Assembly: GCF_900016645.1 (NCBI RefSeq)
Contig: NZ_CDGJ01000044.1
DNA length: 5,854 bases
Reading direction: 5' to 3' (one strand)
Source of the DNA: Acididesulfobacillus acetoxydans
Lineage (GTDB): Bacteria > Bacillota > Desulfitobacteriia > Desulfitobacteriales > Desulfitobacteriaceae
A program made the position numbers and the translations under genes. The notes under the pieces were generated by a model, which made no database searches, was not told the DNA's origin, and saw nothing but the letters and a program-made list of their open reading frames with translations. Positions 5,725 through 5,854 of the stretch are shown here, piece by piece. Every line of letters starts with the position of its first letter. Within the stretch, counting starts at the first letter, position 1.

Positions 5725-5853
5725 CTAATTCATGGCGGCCAATCTTCTTAAATTGTAGGTCAGTATGCCAAATCCCACCCAGATGCTAACTCCGCGGTGT
5801 CCTCTGAGCAGACTCCTCCCCAGGCCATATTTACGTTTCAAGATGCTAATGGT
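5725..5853 (-). CDS. DDE transposase, C-terminal end only
   Basis: Forty-two residues followed by TAG, starting outside the window. The segment ISILKRKYGLGRSLLRG, then GVSIWVGFGILTYNLRRLAA, is characteristic of the C-terminus of IS4/ISNCY-like DDE transposases: a basic K-R-x-G-L-x-R motif followed by a hydrophobic helix ending in YNLRRLA. The catalytic DDE residues lie outside the window, so the exact IS family and whether the gene is intact cannot be judged here. Confidence 0.75.
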   Translation of the reverse strand, partial: TISILKRKYGLGRSLLRGHRGVSIWVGFGILTYNLRRLAAMN

Positions 5854-5854
5854 T

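Larger units (their letters stand above)
5614..5854 (-). mobile_element. Insertion sequence end, partial (continues beyond the window)
   Basis: The segment has the layout of an IS 3' end read on the minus strand: a transposase C-terminus ending at 5725, about 90 non-coding bases, then the terminal repeat at 5614-5632. A perfect 12-base palindrome, GGTTTGCAAACC, sits just inside the repeat (5634-5645). The outer end is inferred from similarity to the 135-bp element at 322-456, since the other IS end is outside the window. Confidence 0.75.

Overview
The window looks like chromosomal DNA from a low- to moderate-GC Gram-positive anaerobe, probably a clostridial or Peptococcaceae-type Firmicute. 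This is inferred from strong AAGGAGG/GAGGAGG ribosome binding sites, a PAS/AAA+ sigma-54 activator of a kind common in Clostridia, and the protein character of the genes. No ribosomal marker is present, so the assignment is tentative. Every supported gene lies on the minus strand, so transcription reads from high to low coordinates.

Layout from right to left (direction of transcription): 5614-5854 is one end of an insertion sequence (IS), with a terminal repeat and the last 42 residues of a DDE transposase. 4771-5472 is deoC, deoxyribose-phosphate aldolase, apparently intact. 3939-4383 has no convincing protein but is packed with consecutive perfect or near-perfect hairpins and is my best candidate for an unassigned structured RNA; a weak terminator-like hairpin lies upstream at 4615-4641. 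2250-3716 is a complete sigma-54-dependent activator (PAS, AAA+, TyrR/Fis-type HTH) behind a plausible sigma-A promoter. 1890-2090 holds a GC-rich coiled-coil protein remnant. 1603-1620 is an excellent -24/-12 sigma-54 promoter with a palindromic candidate activator site about 107 bp upstream of the predicted start. 454-1563 is an aldehyde dehydrogenase of the CoA-acylating methylmalonate-semialdehyde dehydrogenase (MMSDH) type, cut off at residue 369. 322-456 is a 135-bp element with perfect 17-bp terminal inverted repeats. 1-320 is a ribose-type periplasmic binding protein fragment without its N-terminus.

Functionally, the regulator and sigma-54 promoter suggest that the aldehyde dehydrogenase was activated by the neighbouring PAS-sensing protein. 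RbsB-like uptake, DeoC (acetaldehyde plus glyceraldehyde-3-phosphate from deoxyribose-5-phosphate) and a CoA-acylating aldehyde dehydrogenase would fit a pentose, deoxyribose or inositol catabolic region. That grouping is inference from proximity.

The region is eroding. The 135-bp element joins a dehydrogenase missing its C-terminus to a binding protein missing its N-terminus, with no target duplication. Its terminal repeat matches the IS end near deoC at 18 of 19 positions. The most interesting points are the structured-RNA candidate, the element-mediated junction, and the sigma-54 control module now driving a truncated enzyme.
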